Positions 19,710-29,415 are shown, numbered from the stretch's first letter. The stretch is 51,734 bases of DNA from Acinetobacter sp. (GCA_031277915.1 JAITLL010000052.1:1-51734); one strand, 5' to 3'. The notes: generated from the letters alone by a model not told the origin. Program-made: numbers and translations.

Positions 19710-20174
19710 ATCGGATTACCATCTCTGATAAGGGTAGAAAGAAATAAGTCTGGTGACTTTTGGTCCTTTGACTCGGTGCTTTATAGAACTAGCGAAGACA
19801 CATATTTTATATCTTGTAACTAGGAGCGCGATGATACCTAATTTTGCAAGAAAAAAAACGTCTTTTGTGTACTTTACTCATCTAATCTTATTGAAAAAAT
19901 GTATTATCCCAATAGTTATGATGAATTATCATCATACTATGTGACAACCTAAAGAAAATATTCTTTTTTTATGTAAGTTTGATTTTTTAAGTTATAGTAA
20001 AATACACTTCCATCAAGTCCTTATTTTTATAAAGATTTATTTTTACCATCCATTTAAAAAACTTCATTAAGATATTACAAATACCCCACAAAACATGCAA
20101 AAGTTATGCATAACTTATGATTAAGATTTCTAAATGAAAAAAATTAAATTTATATGAGTTTAAAGGATAAATTT
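19710..20174. other. Divergent intergenic region between dat and the SIMPL gene
   Basis: 465 bases, strongly AT-rich, with the dat promoter on one side and the SIMPL promoter on the other. A 63-codon frame (19753-19944) has no ribosome binding site and looks accidental. The most notable element is the 16-base palindrome at 20101-20116, listed separately. Confidence 0.6.
20101..20116. promoter_or_regulatory. Perfect 16-base palindrome upstream of the SIMPL gene
   Basis: AAGTTATGCATAACTT is its own reverse complement and ends 58 bases before the SIMPL start, a position suited to a dimeric regulator. The core TGCATAA resembles the element near ipdC. No regulator is assigned. Confidence 0.5.
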
Positions 20175-20876
20175 ATGCGTACTTTAGCAATCTCTACTCT
20201 TCTCCTTGGTACGGTACTTAGCCCTATGGTTTTTGCCCAAGATGATAAGGCACTTAACTACAATATTGTCAATGTACAAGCTGAAGCTTCTCGTCAAGTT
20301 TCTAACGATGAAATGCATGCAACGTTATACATTGAAAAAAGTAACAAGCAGCCTGCTGAACTTTCAAATCAAATTAATCAATTAATGAACCAAGCGCTTG
20401 CAACTTCACGTAAATACTCGCAAGTCAAAGTGGAAACTGGCGCTCAAAGCACTTATCCAATTTATGACAATGACAGTAATAAATTAAAAGAATGGCGTGG
20501 TCGTGCAGAAATCCGTTTAGAAAGTAAAGATTTTAAAGCAGCAAGCCAATTAATTAATGAGCTTCAACAAAACTTCCAAACCCAGTCAATTAACTTTAGT
20601 GTTTCAGATGAGCAACGTAAAAAAGTTGAAAATGAGTTGATGGTTGAAGCATCTAAAAGCTTCCAGCAACGTGCTCAAATCTTGACCCAAGCTTGGAATA
20701 AGAGCCAATATTCGCTCGTTAATTTGAACTTAAATACCAATAACTATTTCCCACAACCACTTATGCGTGCAAGCATGGCTAAATTTGCTGCAGCAGAAGC
20801 AGCTCCTGTTCAAGACATGGCTGCTGGTGAGTCTAAAATTACCGTAAATGCAAATGGTTCAATCCAGTTTAAATAA
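20175..20876 (+). CDS. Periplasmic SIMPL (DUF541) domain protein
   Basis: A 233-residue exported protein. AAAGGA lies 7 bases before the ATG at 20175, better than the in-frame ATG seven codons upstream. Signal peptide MRTLAISTLLLGTVLSPMVFA is expected to be cut before QDD. The rest is the SIMPL/DUF541 domain: VQAEASRQVSNDEMHATLYIE at the start and KITVNANGSIQFK at the end. Family members are periplasmic or outer-membrane-associated, some linked to oxidative stress (E. coli YggE); exact function is not known. Single gene with its own terminator. Confidence 0.88.
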   Translation: MRTLAISTLLLGTVLSPMVFAQDDKALNYNIVNVQAEASRQVSNDEMHATLYIEKSNKQPAELSNQINQLMNQALATSRKYSQVKVETGAQSTYPIYDNDSNKLKEWRGRAEIRLESKDFKAASQLINELQQNFQTQSINFSVSDEQRKKVENELMVEASKSFQQRAQILTQAWNKSQYSLVNLNLNTNNYFPQPLMRASMAKFAAAEAAPVQDMAAGESKITVNANGSIQFK

Positions 20877-20889
20877 GTCATTTTAAAAA

Positions 20890-20921
20890 TAAAAAAACCG
20901 TATTCTTAATACGGTTTTTTT
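20890..20921. terminator. Bidirectional terminator
   Basis: AAACCGTATT/AATACGGTTT stem with A and T runs either side, between the convergent SIMPL and TetR genes. Confidence 0.9.
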
Positions 20922-20929
20922 ATTTAGAT

Positions 20930-21562
20930 TTAAGACTCTGACAGCAAGTTTTGTACAGAATGCCACGCGGCTTTGGCTAAAATATCTTTATAGACTTTTG
21001 GATCTGAGCTTACCCGTTGTGATAACCATGCACGGCAGTAACTCTCTGTAGAACCGATTACTAATGAAAGCAAAAGTTCATTTGGAATTAAACTTAAAGC
21101 TTTAAATTCTTCAAAGTTTGAAATCAGGCTAAATATTTTTTGATTTCTTAACTTATTTTTCTGAGCAAGAGATTCTTGGTCTCCACCCTGCATCACACTA
21201 AAACGTGCAGAAATTAAGAATTTTGCAAATTCAGGTTGTTCACTTACCCAATCGACATAACTATGAATTAAAGCATATACAACATCTTGTAATGATTTAG
21301 CCTGATTTAAATATTCATCTCTTAAGGCAGCTTGATCATCTAAAGCTGAAAAGAATAGGGCTGCAACCACCCCTTCTTTATTTTTAAAATGATGATAAAT
21401 CGCCCCTACACTACTCTGTGACCTAGCTCGAATCAGCTCAATACTCGTTGTTTCAATACCATGTTCTAAAAAACAAGCTAAAGCATCTAACAAAATTTGT
21501 CGTTTTAAAACCGCTCTTCTTCCGGGATATAAGCGTTCTAATAAGTTTTGAGCAGATATCAT
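20930..21562 (-). CDS. TetR-family transcriptional regulator
   Basis: A 210-residue regulator with the TetR helix-turn-helix at about residues 18-65 (ILLDALACFLEHGIETTSIELIRARSQSSVGAIYHHFKNKEGVVAALF). The C-terminal ligand-binding domain is helical and not matched to a known ligand. It is divergent from a DUF4442 protein gene with a 118-base shared region, so that gene is the obvious first target. Ligand and regulon are unknown. Confidence 0.9.
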   Translation of the reverse strand: MISAQNLLERLYPGRRAVLKRQILLDALACFLEHGIETTSIELIRARSQSSVGAIYHHFKNKEGVVAALFFSALDDQAALRDEYLNQAKSLQDVVYALIHSYVDWVSEQPEFAKFLISARFSVMQGGDQESLAQKNKLRNQKIFSLISNFEEFKALSLIPNELLLSLVIGSTESYCRAWLSQRVSSDPKVYKDILAKAAWHSVQNLLSES

Positions 21563-21680
21563 TTTGTATTCTCTGACCAGTCATCGGAGATATTTTGAAT
21601 GACTTGACGCATATTTGTAAACAGAACTATATTCTTTAACAGAAGAATATTCTGTATTTAAGATTATAGGAAATTAAATC

Positions 21681-22145
21681 ATGTCAACCACCTTGGAACT
21701 TTGGAATAAAGTGACTACTTTTCCTAAAGGAAAGTGGACTTTCTCTCGTATGCTGTGCTTGAAGGCCCCTTATTTCGGCAGTATTTCACCTCTTTTCATT
21801 GAATTAAAACCGAAATATTGCGAAATTTCTATCAAGAAGAAGCGCTCTGTGCTTAATCACATTGGAACAGTCCATGCGATTGCCATGTGCAATATGGCAG
21901 AGCTTGCAGGTGGAACCATGACAGAGGTGACTGTCCCTTCCACCCATCGCTGGATTCCTAAAGGCATGACAGTTGAGTATTTAAAAAAGGCAGAAACAGA
22001 CTTAATTGCCGTTGCAACGCCTATAGAAAAAAATTATGACTGGGATAAAGCTGGGGAATATTTAGTGAATGTAGAAGTCTATGACTCTCGGAAAGAAAAA
22101 GTCTTCCAAGCTATAATTACAATGTGGATTTCTAAAAAGAAGTAA
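21681..22145 (+). CDS. DUF4442 hotdog-fold protein, thioesterase-like
   Basis: A 154-residue protein of the DUF4442 family, which has the hotdog fold of acyl-CoA thioesterases. The conserved segments are PYFGSISPLFIELKPKYCEISIKKKRSVLNHIGTVHAIAM and ELAGGTMTEVTVPSTHRWIPKGMTVEYLKKA. The HIGTVHAIAMCNMAELA stretch corresponds to the HGG-type active-site helix. A role in acyl-CoA or fatty acid metabolism would suit the neighbouring TetR regulator and desaturase, but the substrate is unknown. Confidence 0.85.
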   Translation: MSTTLELWNKVTTFPKGKWTFSRMLCLKAPYFGSISPLFIELKPKYCEISIKKKRSVLNHIGTVHAIAMCNMAELAGGTMTEVTVPSTHRWIPKGMTVEYLKKAETDLIAVATPIEKNYDWDKAGEYLVNVEVYDSRKEKVFQAIITMWISKKK

Positions 22146-22147
22146 TA

Positions 22148-22176
22148 AAAAAGCCCTGAAATCTCAGGGCTCTTTT
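22148..22176. terminator. Bidirectional terminator
   Basis: AGCCCTGA/TCAGGGCT stem with a four-base loop between the convergent DUF4442 and desaturase genes. Confidence 0.9.
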
Positions 22177-22179
22177 GGC

Positions 22180-23274
22180 TTATTTTTTAAAAGGTAAAGC
22201 ATATTTAAAGATACGACCTACAACCTGTCCAAACTGTTTAGCCAAACTCGCATTGTTATAATTGATACCATATTTTTTACATACAGCTTCAACTTTTGGA
22301 GCCATTTGGCGATAACGATGCGCAGGAACATCAGGATATAAATGATGCTCGATTTGATGGCTCAAATGTCCGCTTAAGATATGTAATGCTTCTGAACCTT
22401 TTAAGTTTGAAGAACCACGAATTTGGCGCATATACCAGTGACCACGGCTTTCTTCTTGTAAAACAGACTTTGGAAATACTTCTGCATCTTTTGTAAAGTG
22501 ACCACAGAAAATAATCGTAAATGTCCACATATTGCGAAGACCATTTGCAACTAGGTTTCCGGTAAATACAGGCAATGCTGCGGGCCCTGCAATTAACGGG
22601 AAGAACACATAGTCTTTAAAAAGTTGTTTACCAATTTTTTTATTCACTGGTTTTAACTCTTCTAAAAATTTGGCTTTAGTCTTACGTTTGTAAAGAACAC
22701 GACCAATTTCAAGATTTTGAATTGCTACGCCCCACTGGAACAATAAACAAAACGGAATGCTATAAACAGGTTGGAGTAAGAAACCTGGTTTCCATCGTTG
22801 CTCTGGGAATAAGCGAAGCAAGCCATAACCAATGTCATCATCAACACCTTTAATATTGGTATAGGTATGATGCTTATAGTTATGCGTTTGGCGCCAGTTA
22901 TCAGATGTACCTACAGTATCCCACTCATAAGTTTGGCCATTAAACTTAGGATCATTCATCCAGTCATATTGACCGTGCATCACGTTATGACCAAGTTCCA
23001 TGTTCTCCATAATTTTAGAGAAACCTAATAGACCTGTACCTAAAACCCATGCTGGCGGAAACCATCCAGCAAATAGACAGGCACGACCTAAAAGACCACT
23101 GTAACGAACTGCGGCATAGACACGGCGAATATATTTAGCGTCTTTTTCGCCCAAATCATCCAATACTTCTTGTTTGATCTGATCAAGCTCTTTTGCAAAT
23201 GCTTCAAGCTCTGCTGGAGTCAAATCGCGATTTTTAGGATTTTTAAAATATTCGACTTTCACTGGCATATTCAT
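22180..23274 (-). CDS. Membrane fatty acid desaturase (acyl-CoA desaturase type)
   Basis: A 364-residue integral membrane di-iron desaturase. The three histidine boxes are complete: HNVMH, HNYKHHTY and HQIEHHLYP. It should insert a double bond into acyl chains using electrons from the ferredoxin-reductase-like protein encoded 12 bases upstream. The pair with the divergent FabR/DesT-like regulator matches the DesT-controlled acyl-CoA desaturase and oxidoreductase arrangement of Pseudomonas aeruginosa. The chain position that is desaturated cannot be told from sequence. Confidence 0.92.
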   Translation of the reverse strand: MNMPVKVEYFKNPKNRDLTPAELEAFAKELDQIKQEVLDDLGEKDAKYIRRVYAAVRYSGLLGRACLFAGWFPPAWVLGTGLLGFSKIMENMELGHNVMHGQYDWMNDPKFNGQTYEWDTVGTSDNWRQTHNYKHHTYTNIKGVDDDIGYGLLRLFPEQRWKPGFLLQPVYSIPFCLLFQWGVAIQNLEIGRVLYKRKTKAKFLEELKPVNKKIGKQLFKDYVFFPLIAGPAALPVFTGNLVANGLRNMWTFTIIFCGHFTKDAEVFPKSVLQEESRGHWYMRQIRGSSNLKGSEALHILSGHLSHQIEHHLYPDVPAHRYRQMAPKVEAVCKKYGINYNNASLAKQFGQVVGRIFKYALPFKK

Positions 23275-23286
23275 CAGAGTTCTCTC

Positions 23287-24357
23287 TTAAAGATCAATAA
23301 CTAGATCGGATTGTGCTGAGTTGACACAAATCTTAAGTAACTGGCTTGGTTCAGTATTTTGGCTACCGTTTAGTAAATTACGGGTAGAACCTTGCGCTTT
23401 ACTACAAACACATTTATTGCAAATTCCCATACGGCAACCATGTGTTGGCTTAAGCCCTTCATGCTCAAGGCTGACTAAAATAGATTGGCCTTTAGGAATT
23501 GCAATCACTTTATTAGACTGGGTTAATGTGACATTTACATAACCAACTTCATCTGCAGAACTTTCATTTGTCAAACTAAACGCTTCAGTAAGTACGGCTG
23601 ACGCTTGTTCAAAAAGCTCTTCAACAGTTGCAACAAAACCCGATGGACCACATGCATAGATTGTGCTGTTTTCAATATCATCAACTAACGCAAGATGTTC
23701 AGCATTTAAACGCTCATCATTTGGTGTTTCTTGTGTATAAAACACCTGATAGCTAAAGTTTGGATTTTGTTCAGCCACTTGCTCAAAATATTCTGTAAAA
23801 GCAGCATCAGAGCGCTGTTTTACCCAATATAAAAGCTGAACCTGTACTTTTTCTAACTGCTGACTTTGCTTAATTGCTGTAATTAAACTCAACATTGGTG
23901 TAATACCACTGCCTGCAGCCAACATAATTAATTTCGGTGTCTGAATATTTTGTTGCATGTCACCATAAGGTTGACCAAGCTCAAAAATATCACCAATTTT
24001 ACTTTCAGCAATGAACCAGTTACTGACAATACCATCGACAACTTTTTTAACGGTTAAACGTAAATGCTCAGCATCGATTTGCGTCAAGCTATAAGTACGT
24101 TCGTAACGGCGGCCTGCAATTTCAACAATAACAGGATGATGCTGACCTGCTGCCCCCATTTTGACCAAACGGTTGCATTTTAAAGTAAGGCTCACGGTGT
24201 CATGAGCTACGAATTCTTTTTTTACAATTTGAACTAGTCCGTGCTGTACAGACCATAAAGGATTTATTTTTTGTAGCCAGAAACTCGCTATATTTTTGTC
24301 AAATACAGCTTGTGTTAATGAATTGAATAGAGAATTTCTCTTTTCGATTGCTTGCAT
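23287..24357 (-). CDS. Flavin and 2Fe-2S oxidoreductase, electron donor to the desaturase
   Basis: A 356-residue fusion in the order FAD domain, NAD(P) domain, 2Fe-2S domain. The FAD motif RRYERTYSLTQ, the nucleotide-binding GSGITPMLSLI and the plant-type ferredoxin cluster GCRMGICNKCVC (with a fourth cysteine near ICVN at the C-terminus) are all visible. It is the first gene of the desaturase operon, and both genes are driven from the region carrying the palindromic operator. It presumably passes electrons from NAD(P)H to the desaturase di-iron centre. Confidence 0.92.
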   Translation of the reverse strand: MQAIEKRNSLFNSLTQAVFDKNIASFWLQKINPLWSVQHGLVQIVKKEFVAHDTVSLTLKCNRLVKMGAAGQHHPVIVEIAGRRYERTYSLTQIDAEHLRLTVKKVVDGIVSNWFIAESKIGDIFELGQPYGDMQQNIQTPKLIMLAAGSGITPMLSLITAIKQSQQLEKVQVQLLYWVKQRSDAAFTEYFEQVAEQNPNFSYQVFYTQETPNDERLNAEHLALVDDIENSTIYACGPSGFVATVEELFEQASAVLTEAFSLTNESSADEVGYVNVTLTQSNKVIAIPKGQSILVSLEHEGLKPTHGCRMGICNKCVCSKAQGSTRNLLNGSQNTEPSQLLKICVNSAQSDLVIDL

Positions 24358-24389
24358 AACTGAGGGCTCTGTCGCTCTTTTTTAATTAT

Positions 24390-24403
24390 TATACACGTGT
24401 ATA
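24390..24403. promoter_or_regulatory. Palindromic operator for the FabR/DesT-like repressor
   Basis: TATACACGTGTATA is a perfect 14-base palindrome about 35 bases upstream of the oxidoreductase start and 95 before the regulator start. A second, partly matching half-site (ATACACTCGTAC) follows at 24415-24426. Position in the divergent region suggests control of both directions. Confidence 0.7.
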
Positions 24404-24497
24404 TATATTTGTATATACACTCGTACTTTTAATTACAATTTCACAAGTTCCCTGTCTAACGCTATAATCCAAACAGTTTAAGAACATATTGAAAAGC

Positions 24498-25193
24498 ATG
24501 ACCCAAACCTCACTTTCCCAGAGCCAAAATGACACAACCTCTTCACAAGATGTCATTGAAATAAAAACAGCAACGCGTTCTGTTGGAAGAAAAGCGACGA
24601 TTACTAAAGACGAACTTTTTCAGGCAGCCCTTAACCTGATCGGTCCACAAAAGAGTATCGCCTCATTAAGTTTACGTGAAGTCGCACGGGAAGCTGGTAT
24701 TGCACCCAATAGCTTTTATCGTCACTTTAAAGATATTGATGAGTTAGCCATTTCACTGATTGACCGCGCAGGTATTGTTTTACGTAAAATTATTCGTCAG
24801 GCTCGTTTACGTGCCTCCTTCCAAGACAGCATTATTCGTAGTTCTGTAGAAATTTTTCTTCAACAGCTTGATGCAGACGAAGGTAATTTAAGTCTATTGT
24901 TACGCGAAGGCTTTACAGGTTCAGCTTCTTATAAAGCTGCGGTAGACCGTCAGCTCAATTTCTTCCAACAAGAACTACAAGAAGATTTAATTCGTTTAGA
25001 GCGTTTAAATAACAATCACCTATATCATCCTGAGCTTGTTGCAAAAGCAATTACACAACTTGTATTTCACATGGGTGCCAAGGTGATTGATCTTCCAGTT
25101 CATCAACGTGCAGAAGTCGCCGAACAAACAATGATCATGATAAGAATGATTTTAGAAGGTGCCCGTCATCTAGACGAAGCAAAGATACGATAA
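24498..25193 (+). CDS. fabR: FabR/DesT-like TetR-family repressor of unsaturated fatty acid genes
   Basis: A 231-residue TetR-type regulator. The recognition region IASLSLREVAREAGIAPNSFYRHFKDIDEL is nearly the same as that of E. coli FabR and P. aeruginosa DesT, as is LLREGFTGSASYKAAVDRQLNFF. Such regulators sense the ratio of unsaturated to saturated acyl-CoA/ACP. It carries about 30 extra Ser/Thr-rich residues at the N-terminus. The ATG at 24498 is used, since the upstream TTG has no better ribosome site. It is divergent from the desaturase operon that it most likely controls. Confidence 0.88.
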   Translation: MTQTSLSQSQNDTTSSQDVIEIKTATRSVGRKATITKDELFQAALNLIGPQKSIASLSLREVAREAGIAPNSFYRHFKDIDELAISLIDRAGIVLRKIIRQARLRASFQDSIIRSSVEIFLQQLDADEGNLSLLLREGFTGSASYKAAVDRQLNFFQQELQEDLIRLERLNNNHLYHPELVAKAITQLVFHMGAKVIDLPVHQRAEVAEQTMIMIRMILEGARHLDEAKIR

Positions 25194-25361
25194 GATCAAG
25201 ATAAAATGGTTTGTCATTGTACAAGCCATTTTTTATACAGACATACTTATTTCTTGATAAAAATAGAATTCACAGATTGAAGCAATTAACATGCAAGAGT
25301 ATAAGTAATTATTATTTTAGCAATATATACCCATATTTCCCCACGATATTTAGGGATTCAC

Positions 25362-26378
25362 ATGCAAAGTTTGAGTAATCGTCAAAGCCTGATTGCAAGT
25401 TATATTCTGATGGGCATTTTTTTGCTTTCGGTTATCCCCCTGCATCTATTAGCAAGCTTTTTTGCTGGCTTTCTCATTTATGAAATTATTATTAGTTTAA
25501 GCTCTGTTGTTGAGCGTTATATTGATGGCCAAAGAGCCCGCATTTTTATTAGTATTTTACTCAGTATTATCACGGTTTCACTTATTGTCTTTTTCATTAC
25601 AAGTTTAATTAGCTTTGTAGTTTATGACTTAAAAGGTGTAGGTATCCATAATATCAACAATAAAGTCGATCAAACGCTATTACACTTACAAGCTGAAATT
25701 GGCAAATATCTTCCAGGTTATATTCCAGATAGTGTTACAGAACTAAAAGATGAAATTTTTGCGTTTATGAAAGATAACGTGACTACATTAAAAAATGCCA
25801 GTTCCGATATCTTACATAACTTTGTAACGATGATTATGGGCCTTATTATTGGTATTTTGGTGGCTATTCATGGCTTTCACCGTCGTACACCACAGCCTGT
25901 TTTTAAGTCTTTACTCATTCAACGTATTCAAAAGCTATCAATCTCTTTTAGAAATGTAGTTTTTGCCCAAATTAAAATTTCGGCAATTAATACACTGCTC
26001 TTTATATTATTTGCATTTGTACTATTGCCAATTTGGGGTGTTCACCTACCTTTCGCCAAAACTTTAACTATTCTTACCTTTTTGTTTGGTTTAATTCCAA
26101 TTTTAGGCAATTTAATTTCAAATACGCTCACCTTTATTGCTGCACTTACGGTTTCACTTGGTTTAGCTGGTGTCGCTCTGCTCTACCTCGTATTAGTACA
26201 TAAGTTAGAATATTTTATTAATGCCAAAATTATTGGACATAAAATTAATGCCAACGCATGGGAAATTTTATTGGCAATGTTAGTTTTTGAGTCAATTTTT
26301 GGTTTAGGTGGTCTGATTGCAGCACCAATCTTTTATGCCTATTTAAAACTAGAATTAAAAGATGCCAGAATGATTTAA
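25362..26378 (+). CDS. AI-2E (PerM) family transporter
   Basis: A 338-residue membrane protein with about seven to eight helices. Layout is that of the AI-2E family: two to three N-terminal helices, a central soluble amphipathic region (about 95-150), then FGLIPILGNLISNTLTFIAAL and the C-terminal region ILLAMLVFESIFGLGGLIAAPIFYAYLKLEL that is strongly family-typical. Members include sodium/proton antiporters and the proposed autoinducer-2 exporter TqsA; substrate cannot be decided. Stands alone with a terminator behind it. Confidence 0.85.
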   Translation: MQSLSNRQSLIASYILMGIFLLSVIPLHLLASFFAGFLIYEIIISLSSVVERYIDGQRARIFISILLSIITVSLIVFFITSLISFVVYDLKGVGIHNINNKVDQTLLHLQAEIGKYLPGYIPDSVTELKDEIFAFMKDNVTTLKNASSDILHNFVTMIMGLIIGILVAIHGFHRRTPQPVFKSLLIQRIQKLSISFRNVVFAQIKISAINTLLFILFAFVLLPIWGVHLPFAKTLTILTFLFGLIPILGNLISNTLTFIAALTVSLGLAGVALLYLVLVHKLEYFINAKIIGHKINANAWEILLAMLVFESIFGLGGLIAAPIFYAYLKLELKDARMI

Positions 26379-26394
26379 TTAAAATTTACTCAAT

Positions 26395-26422
26395 AAAAAA
26401 GCGCCTTAAAAGGCGCTTTTTT
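26395..26422. terminator. Bidirectional terminator
   Basis: AAAAAAGCGCCTT/AAGGCGCTTTTTT, a perfect palindrome at 26395-26422 between convergent genes. Confidence 0.92.
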
Positions 26423-26434
26423 ATTGTTCATCAT

Positions 26435-29272
26435 TTATGGTTTAACAACAACAAGTACCTGAATTGCTTCAGGAGTTACAGCTAAGCCATCAAGTAAACT
26501 CAAGCCTTCTTTTTGCAACTTCTGTAGGCGCTCAATTTCGTCTTGACGAATGCTTGGGTTGAACTGTTTTAAATAAGTTAAACGGTCAATCTCATATTGC
26601 CATTTACTACCGTAGTGTTCTTTTGCCTGCTGTTGAAGCTGTGGCAAGCCTACTTTAGCAATATCAAGCGCTTGTCTATAACGCTCTTCAATCACTTCAC
26701 GGCGAGCTTTAACCACTTGGCGGCAGCTATTACCATCTAAATGGTGCAAATATGGTTTTAAAATGGTTGGATCAATCTTTTCAGATAAGTCCTGACCAGT
26801 TTCACTTAATAACACGCGAATAAGCTGCTTAGGTAAACTTGATGGTAAGTTCAACGACTTTGGTGCAACTACATCAACTTTAAACCAGACTTCAAGTAAA
26901 ACCGAACCTTGCTTTAATGCATTCGACTTAAGAACAGCAACATTGGTACTACCGAATGATTGTGTACGGATCATTTCCATAACACTTTCAATGAACGGAT
27001 GCTCTAAAGTCAGGTATTGAGCGTCTTCACGCAATTGCGCTTGATCGCGATAGAAGGTAGCAGTCATGCCCTCTTCGTCTAGTGCCAAACCTTGTACTTG
27101 CATCTGGTCTGTCGGACGAATAATAACAGTACCGTTACTTTGCTCATCAAAATCAATATTAGTTGAAGACATAAAACGCTTCACAAACATAGGTAATGTT
27201 GTGTTGTCATCGTAGTCTTCTAAAGCTTGAACAATTTCTTGTGCAACAATAGGACGACATGAGTTGTATTCAAGCAAACGGTCTCGACCAGCTTGTAACT
27301 CTGTTTCTAAAGCTTGACGTTGAACATTGACTTCTTCGAGTAAATCTTCAAATGTTTGACCTTGGTCTGCAAGTAAGCAGTCTTTTAATTCAACAATAAA
27401 GTTTTCTTGTAGCGTTTGAGCTGTCGGAGAAATATTGCTGAAAATATTCAATGCTTCATTGTACCAACGGAACATACGCTCTTGAGCTGTACCCATTAAA
27501 TACGGTACATGAATCTGAATACGGTTTTCTTGACCAATACGGTCTAAACGACCAATACGTTGTTCTAAAACGTCTGGGTTTGCAGGCAAATCGAATAAAA
27601 TGAGGTCACTTGCAAACTGGAAGTTACGACCTTCTGAACCAATTTCAGAACATAGTAAAATTTGAGCACCATAGCTTTCTTCTGCAAAGTAAGCAGCCGC
27701 TTGGTCACGCTCAAGCAAACTCATGCCTTCATGGAACATTGCTGTACGAATACCAGCATGCAAACGAAGTACACTTTCTAAAGATTCAACAACAGGGCCA
27801 CTACGTGCAATTAAAAGAACTTTTTTATGCTTAAGCTCTTTACGTAAAATTTCCATTAACCATGGCACACGTGGGTCATTTTGCATCCATGAACCATCAA
27901 TTTGTGCTTCTTCTGGCCACATTTGCTCACGTAATTTACCGTCTTTTGACCAATCTTCTGGAGCTGGTAAAGGCGCAGGTTGGCAATCACGCCCTGGGAA
28001 GCCTTGAATCGCTTCACGTGTATTACGGAATAAAATACGGCCTGTACCGTGACGGTCTAACAACTCATGAATCGCTCTAAAACGTTGTTCAGGCTGATCT
28101 TCAATTGAATGCCCCAATAAACCTTCTAAAGCAGTTAAATGCTCTTGAGTTAAAGGTTCATCTGACATCAATACTTCTGCAACTTGAGCAGTTTGCTGAT
28201 ATTGCGCTTCTTCATCCAAGAAACGCTCTAAACTGCTAAAACGCTGTGGATCTAATAAACGTAAACGTGCAAAGTGACTTTCTACACCAAGCTGTTCAGG
28301 TGTTGCTGTAAGTAGCAATACACCTGCTGTATTTTCAGCAAGCTCTTCAACCAAGTCGTAACGATCATTACCGCCTTCTTCTTCGCTCCACATTAAATGA
28401 TGCGCTTCATCGACCACAAGTAAATCGAAACCAGCTTCTATCGCTTGCTCACGCAAGTCGTCATGGTCAACCATCAAGTCTACGCTGGCAATAATGCATT
28501 GCTCAGTTAAGAACGGGTTAAGCTCTGGATCATGTTCTTTAATAGATGCAGTACGAGTTAAGTCGAACAGAGAAAATTGCAAGTTGAAACGGCGACGCAT
28601 TTCAATCATCCACTGATATTGCAATGAATCAGGGACTAAAATGAGGATACGTTCAGAGCGACCAGTTTTCAGCTGTTGGTGAATAATTAAACCAGCTTCA
28701 ATTGTTTTACCTAAACCAACTTCATCGGCTAGTAAAACACGTGGTGCGAAACGCTTACCAACCTCATGTGCAATATAAAGCTGGTGTGGAATTAAACCTA
28801 CACGCGCACCAACCATACCGCGTAACGGACTGGTTTGCATTTGCGACTGCATCAGCATTGCTTCAATGCGTAAGTCATACCACTCTTTATAATCAATTTG
28901 ACTTGCAAGCAAACGATCTAAAGGTTTCGATAACTGAATTTGGGCACCGATACGAGTTTCATTGAGTGCTTTACGTTCTTGTTCACCATTTTCTAAGGTA
29001 CGAACCACGTTATAACGTAAAACACCATGACGGTCTTCAACCGACTCGACATTCCACTTCGTACCTTCTTGATCTTGAACTTCATCATTTGTATTAAAGA
29101 TGATACGAGATAGCGGTGCGTTATTACGTGCATAGACACGCGTTTCATCGCTTTTGGGGAATAAAATGCTGACAGATCTTTCGTCTACATCAATAAGAAC
29201 GCCTAAACCGAGCTCAGTCTCTGTATCTGATAGCCAACGTTGACCAATAGCATACTGCTGCAATTTTTCCAC
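26435..29272 (-). CDS. rapA: RNA polymerase-associated ATPase RapA
   Basis: A 945-residue Swi2/Snf2-family ATPase that binds RNA polymerase and helps recycle it. N-terminal Tudor-like region opens with IGQRWLSDTETELGLG; then helicase motifs follow: motif I ADEVGLGKTIEAG, motif II LLVVDEAHHLMW, motif III LLTATPEQLG, and in the second lobe SEIGSEGRNFQFASDLILFDLP and QRIGRLDRIGQ. Length is close to E. coli RapA. Single gene, AT-rich gap of 143 bases upstream. Confidence 0.96.
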   Translation of the reverse strand: MEKLQQYAIGQRWLSDTETELGLGVLIDVDERSVSILFPKSDETRVYARNNAPLSRIIFNTNDEVQDQEGTKWNVESVEDRHGVLRYNVVRTLENGEQERKALNETRIGAQIQLSKPLDRLLASQIDYKEWYDLRIEAMLMQSQMQTSPLRGMVGARVGLIPHQLYIAHEVGKRFAPRVLLADEVGLGKTIEAGLIIHQQLKTGRSERILILVPDSLQYQWMIEMRRRFNLQFSLFDLTRTASIKEHDPELNPFLTEQCIIASVDLMVDHDDLREQAIEAGFDLLVVDEAHHLMWSEEEGGNDRYDLVEELAENTAGVLLLTATPEQLGVESHFARLRLLDPQRFSSLERFLDEEAQYQQTAQVAEVLMSDEPLTQEHLTALEGLLGHSIEDQPEQRFRAIHELLDRHGTGRILFRNTREAIQGFPGRDCQPAPLPAPEDWSKDGKLREQMWPEEAQIDGSWMQNDPRVPWLMEILRKELKHKKVLLIARSGPVVESLESVLRLHAGIRTAMFHEGMSLLERDQAAAYFAEESYGAQILLCSEIGSEGRNFQFASDLILFDLPANPDVLEQRIGRLDRIGQENRIQIHVPYLMGTAQERMFRWYNEALNIFSNISPTAQTLQENFIVELKDCLLADQGQTFEDLLEEVNVQRQALETELQAGRDRLLEYNSCRPIVAQEIVQALEDYDDNTTLPMFVKRFMSSTNIDFDEQSNGTVIIRPTDQMQVQGLALDEEGMTATFYRDQAQLREDAQYLTLEHPFIESVMEMIRTQSFGSTNVAVLKSNALKQGSVLLEVWFKVDVVAPKSLNLPSSLPKQLIRVLLSETGQDLSEKIDPTILKPYLHHLDGNSCRQVVKARREVIEERYRQALDIAKVGLPQLQQQAKEHYGSKWQYEIDRLTYLKQFNPSIRQDEIERLQKLQKEGLSLLDGLAVTPEAIQVLVVVKP

Positions 29273-29415
29273 CTTTTTCTCAAGTTCGCACTACATATTG
29301 TACGATGCAAATTAGCTTATTTTTGCATCTTTTTATGTAGTCTTTAAAGCAAAATTTTGCAGCAAAAGCATTTAAATTGTTTTGCTACAAAAATTACTCA
29401 TTGAAAGTTTTTACA

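Noticed and set aside
19753-19944. 63-codon frame between dat and the SIMPL gene
   Set aside because: No ribosome site, unusual composition, and it covers the expected dat promoter.
27610-28080. Several overlapping frames opposite rapA
   Set aside because: Antisense shadows of a well-conserved gene.
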